Part shown: one piece after another, positions 7,045 to 8,725 of the stretch
How the letters are laid out: each line of letters opens with the position of its first letter
Numbering within the stretch: the stretch's first letter is position 1
Assembly (NCBI GenBank): GCA_030740295.1
Contig: JASLXP010000438.1
Coordinates: forward strand, 1-8,725
From: Planctomycetota bacterium
GTDB taxonomy: Bacteria > Planctomycetota > PUPC01 > JACPCR01
Direction of reading: 5' to 3'
Length of the DNA: 8,725 nucleotides
Made by a program: the position numbers and the translations under genes
Notes under the pieces: generated by a model
The model's input: only the letters and a program-made list of their open reading frames with translations
Databases searched by the model: none
Told to the model about the DNA's origin: nothing

Positions 7045-8725
7045 CTATTTTCCGCCCATCCTTACAGGCAGATGAGAAGTCGGCCCCCAGTTCCCCGCCT
7101 TGTCGCATGCCCGAGTGTGCAGATACCAGATGCCGAACGCCAATTGTCCGGTATCAAGAGTGTTCCCCTGCACATCTATTCTTTTATCAGGTTTGTCATA
7201 TGGGTTTCGGCTTATGCTAAAGCTGTAACCTTGAATGCCTGAAATATCGAGGGCGGACATTTCAAACCTGGAGGATGAATTCGATGCCCCGAGAATCGCC
7301 ACGTTGTCCAGATAAAAGGTAGTGCCGGCAGGATTCTGATCGAAACCGAAATCGCCAAGGGTCACAGACTTTACAGGATAGCTCGGCTGGTCCGGTGCAA
7401 CTGCTTTTACGTAGCTGAATAAGTCCAGGTCCATGTGGCGCCACTTATTGTCGCAAACGACCTCAGCGCGGCCTATCTGAGGATATCGCCTTCGAATGAA
7501 ACTGTCGGTCAGCCGCAGCACATACCTGCTGGACTGAATCGTCACCATCAAGTCAGTCTTGAAATCTTTCGGAAAGCGGTAGTCAAATGAAAGGTATGGA
7601 TAGTCCTTCAGTTCATATCCCTTGCTTTGGAGCACAGCCCCCAACTGTGATCGAAAAGCAGACTCCGCCTTGAGGACATTCTGACCAAGGATTTCATCTT
7701 TGTGGAGCGACAGTCTGGCACCTGAGCCGGATGCAGAACATGGGCTTGTCGTATCAGAGAAACTGGTGAAAGAAAATACATCTTCAGAGGCTTGAACTTC
7801 AGGCGCTCTGGGAGACTTCTTGTCCTTTGAGATGTCGAAAGTCCATTCCCATTCCTTGCCTTCAAGCTTATTTTCGGCGAAGTCTGCTACTTCCCCAAGA
7901 GCAACTTTGAAAGTCGCACCGTTTTCCACTGAGACTCGCTGGGACGGGCTAATCTTCAGCCAATCCCAAACTAAACTACCTGTCTTTGAATCCCAATTAA
8001 TGCCGGCCGTGTTGGGGAGATACTGGCTGCCATTCACAGTCAGGGCTATGGTCGACGGATCGAGGGCCGCCCCGCCCTTCCTGTCGATGACTAATCTGAT
8101 TTTGTCATCGCCAGATTTCTCGCCTGCGGCAGGTTTAGTTTCTACTAATACGGGGGCCGTATCATCGACAATGAATCGATACGATCTGTTTGGCCCCCAA
8201 TTCCCGGCCTTGTCCTGGGCCCGAATATGGAACCACGCGTCACCTTCAGGAACCGAGGTAAAAGTTTTGGAGTTGAACACACCTTCCGGATTAGTATCTG
8301 CGCTGTCCTTACCCGACTTTGACCAGTGGTAAGAATATTTCTTTATTCCACTGGCATCATGAGCCTTCCAGCTCAGCACAATGCCCTTCTTTCGGTTTAG
8401 CAGCGGGGCGATCTGGAAATCATCAAACCAGACTTCGACGCCCTCAGGGTTTCCCTGCCAGCCCCAATCAGCAAACAGCATCTGGCTGATATTAAAATGC
8501 GAGGTAAAGCGCACATGGCTCGCAAGCATCGCGGCTATATCGATCTCTGCCTGGTGCCATCGCCCATCGGCCTGGAAATTAGGCACAGACCCAATCCTGG
8601 GATGTGTGTTACGGGCGTTATTGTCTGTGAGATTGATCCGTTTCCAACTACTGGCGTTTGGAGTCAGATCGATCAGCGTACCCTCTGGTATCCGGTATTT
8701 GAAGCGCAGGACTGGATACATTCCC
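7045..8725 (-). CDS. Repeated beta-sandwich/Ig-like modular protein (5' end outside window)
   Basis: A partial gene, open through the window edge at 8725; the Met codon at 8721 is internal to the frame. The visible 559 residues contain two copies of the same composite unit. Each begins with a jelly-roll, carbohydrate-binding-like segment ([11 protein letters not shown] at 2-12 and [11 protein letters not shown] at 374-384, counting from that Met) with a later WH or WRH segment and [16 protein letters not shown] strand. Each ends in an Ig/FN3-like segment closing with DKAGNWGP (170-177 and 540-547). Between them is another Ig-like domain (about 186-298) opening [15 protein letters not shown]. 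The composition fits an exported or surface protein binding glycans or acting as scaffold. The signal peptide and any catalytic domain would lie upstream, and no C-terminal anchor is seen. It is followed one base later by the aldo/keto reductase. I do not recognise the gene. Confidence 0.85.
   Translation of the reverse strand, partial: GMYPVLRFKYRIPEGTLIDLTPNASSWKRINLTDNNARNTHPRIGSVPNFQADGRWHQAEIDIAAMLASHVRFTSHFNISQMLFADWGWQGNPEGVEVWFDDFQIAPLLNRKKGIVLSWKAHDASGIKKYSYHWSKSGKDSADTNPEGVFNSKTFTSVPEGDAWFHIRAQDKAGNWGPNRSYRFIVDDTAPVLVETKPAAGEKSGDDKIRLVIDRKGGAALDPSTIALTVNGSQYLPNTAGINWDSKTGSLVWDWLKISPSQRVSVENGATFKVALGEVADFAENKLEGKEWEWTFDISKDKKSPRAPEVQASEDVFSFTSFSDTTSPCSASGSGARLSLHKDEILGQNVLKAESAFRSQLGAVLQSKGYELKDYPYLSFDYRFPKDFKTDLMVTIQSSRYVLRLTDSFIRRRYPQIGRAEVVCDNKWRHMDLDLFSYVKAVAPDQPSYPVKSVTLGDFGFDQNPAGTTFYLDNVAILGASNSSSRFEMSALDISGIQGYSFSISRNPYDKPDKRIDVQGNTLDTGQLAFGIWYLHTRACDKAGNWGPTSHLPVRMGGK

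Noticed and set aside
6690..7242. + strand frames opposite the aldo/keto reductase
   Set aside because: They are antisense readings of a gene with a clear catalytic tetrad; their translations show no family features.

Overview
The window looks like chromosomal DNA of a bacterium with moderately high GC that I cannot place at phylum level. A recQ-type helicase, a PhyH-family dioxygenase domain, an aldo/keto reductase and a large protein of repeated beta-sandwich modules would fit one of the environmental lineages rich in PhyH and surface proteins (Planctomycetes, Poribacteria and similar groups). That placement is inference only.

Layout. Positions 1-371 hold no convincing gene, only a 13-bp inverted repeat and a 9-bp tandem repeat. 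On the + strand, 372-3641 encodes a 1089-residue protein: a complete RecQ helicase (helicase core, zinc site, RQC winged helix, HRDC) fused in frame to an Fe(II)/2-oxoglutarate dioxygenase of the PhyH family. A convergent intergenic stretch with a strong GC-rich hairpin follows. The rest of the window is on the - strand. Read 5' to 3', it holds a modular beta-sandwich protein cut by the window end (8725-7045), an aldo/keto reductase starting one base after it (7043-6111), about 330 bases of hairpin-containing intergenic DNA, an intrinsic terminator (5777-5742), an array of twelve tRNA genes (5696-4461), and an HNH endonuclease gene (4445-3858) that begins 15 bases after the last tRNA with its own strong ribosome binding site.

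The tRNA array plus HNH gene is the notable system. Order: Trp(CCA), Asp(GTC), Gln(TTG), Phe(GAA), Ala(GGC), Ala(TGC), Val(GAC), Asn(GTT), initiator-like Met(CAT), Arg(TCT), Lys(TTT), Arg(GCG). Every member folds into a cloverleaf when read by hand, but many break near-universal tRNA rules. Six have G instead of T at position 55 of the T loop. In the same six the D loop can be read with A18-G19 instead of G18-G19, whereas the six with T55 keep G18-G19. This looks like covariation at the elbow contact. tRNA-Lys has the 8/14 and 54/58 pairs both reversed to A8/T14 and A54/T58. Five have a mismatch or wobble at pair 1-72. Synthetase identity features are nevertheless kept: G3:T70 in both Ala tRNAs, A20 in both Arg tRNAs, and the expected discriminator base in all but Lys. 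This argues for a divergent but selected set of tRNAs rather than decaying pseudogenes. Half encode CCA and half do not.

How it may work: array and nuclease appear to form one transcription unit insulated from the aldo/keto reductase operon by the terminator. Possible roles are a tRNA set that resists tRNA-cleaving toxins, a mobile tRNA cassette carried by an HNH nuclease, or tRNAs used outside translation. The sequence alone does not decide. Short 7-bp tandem repeats occur in the array spacers and upstream of recQ.
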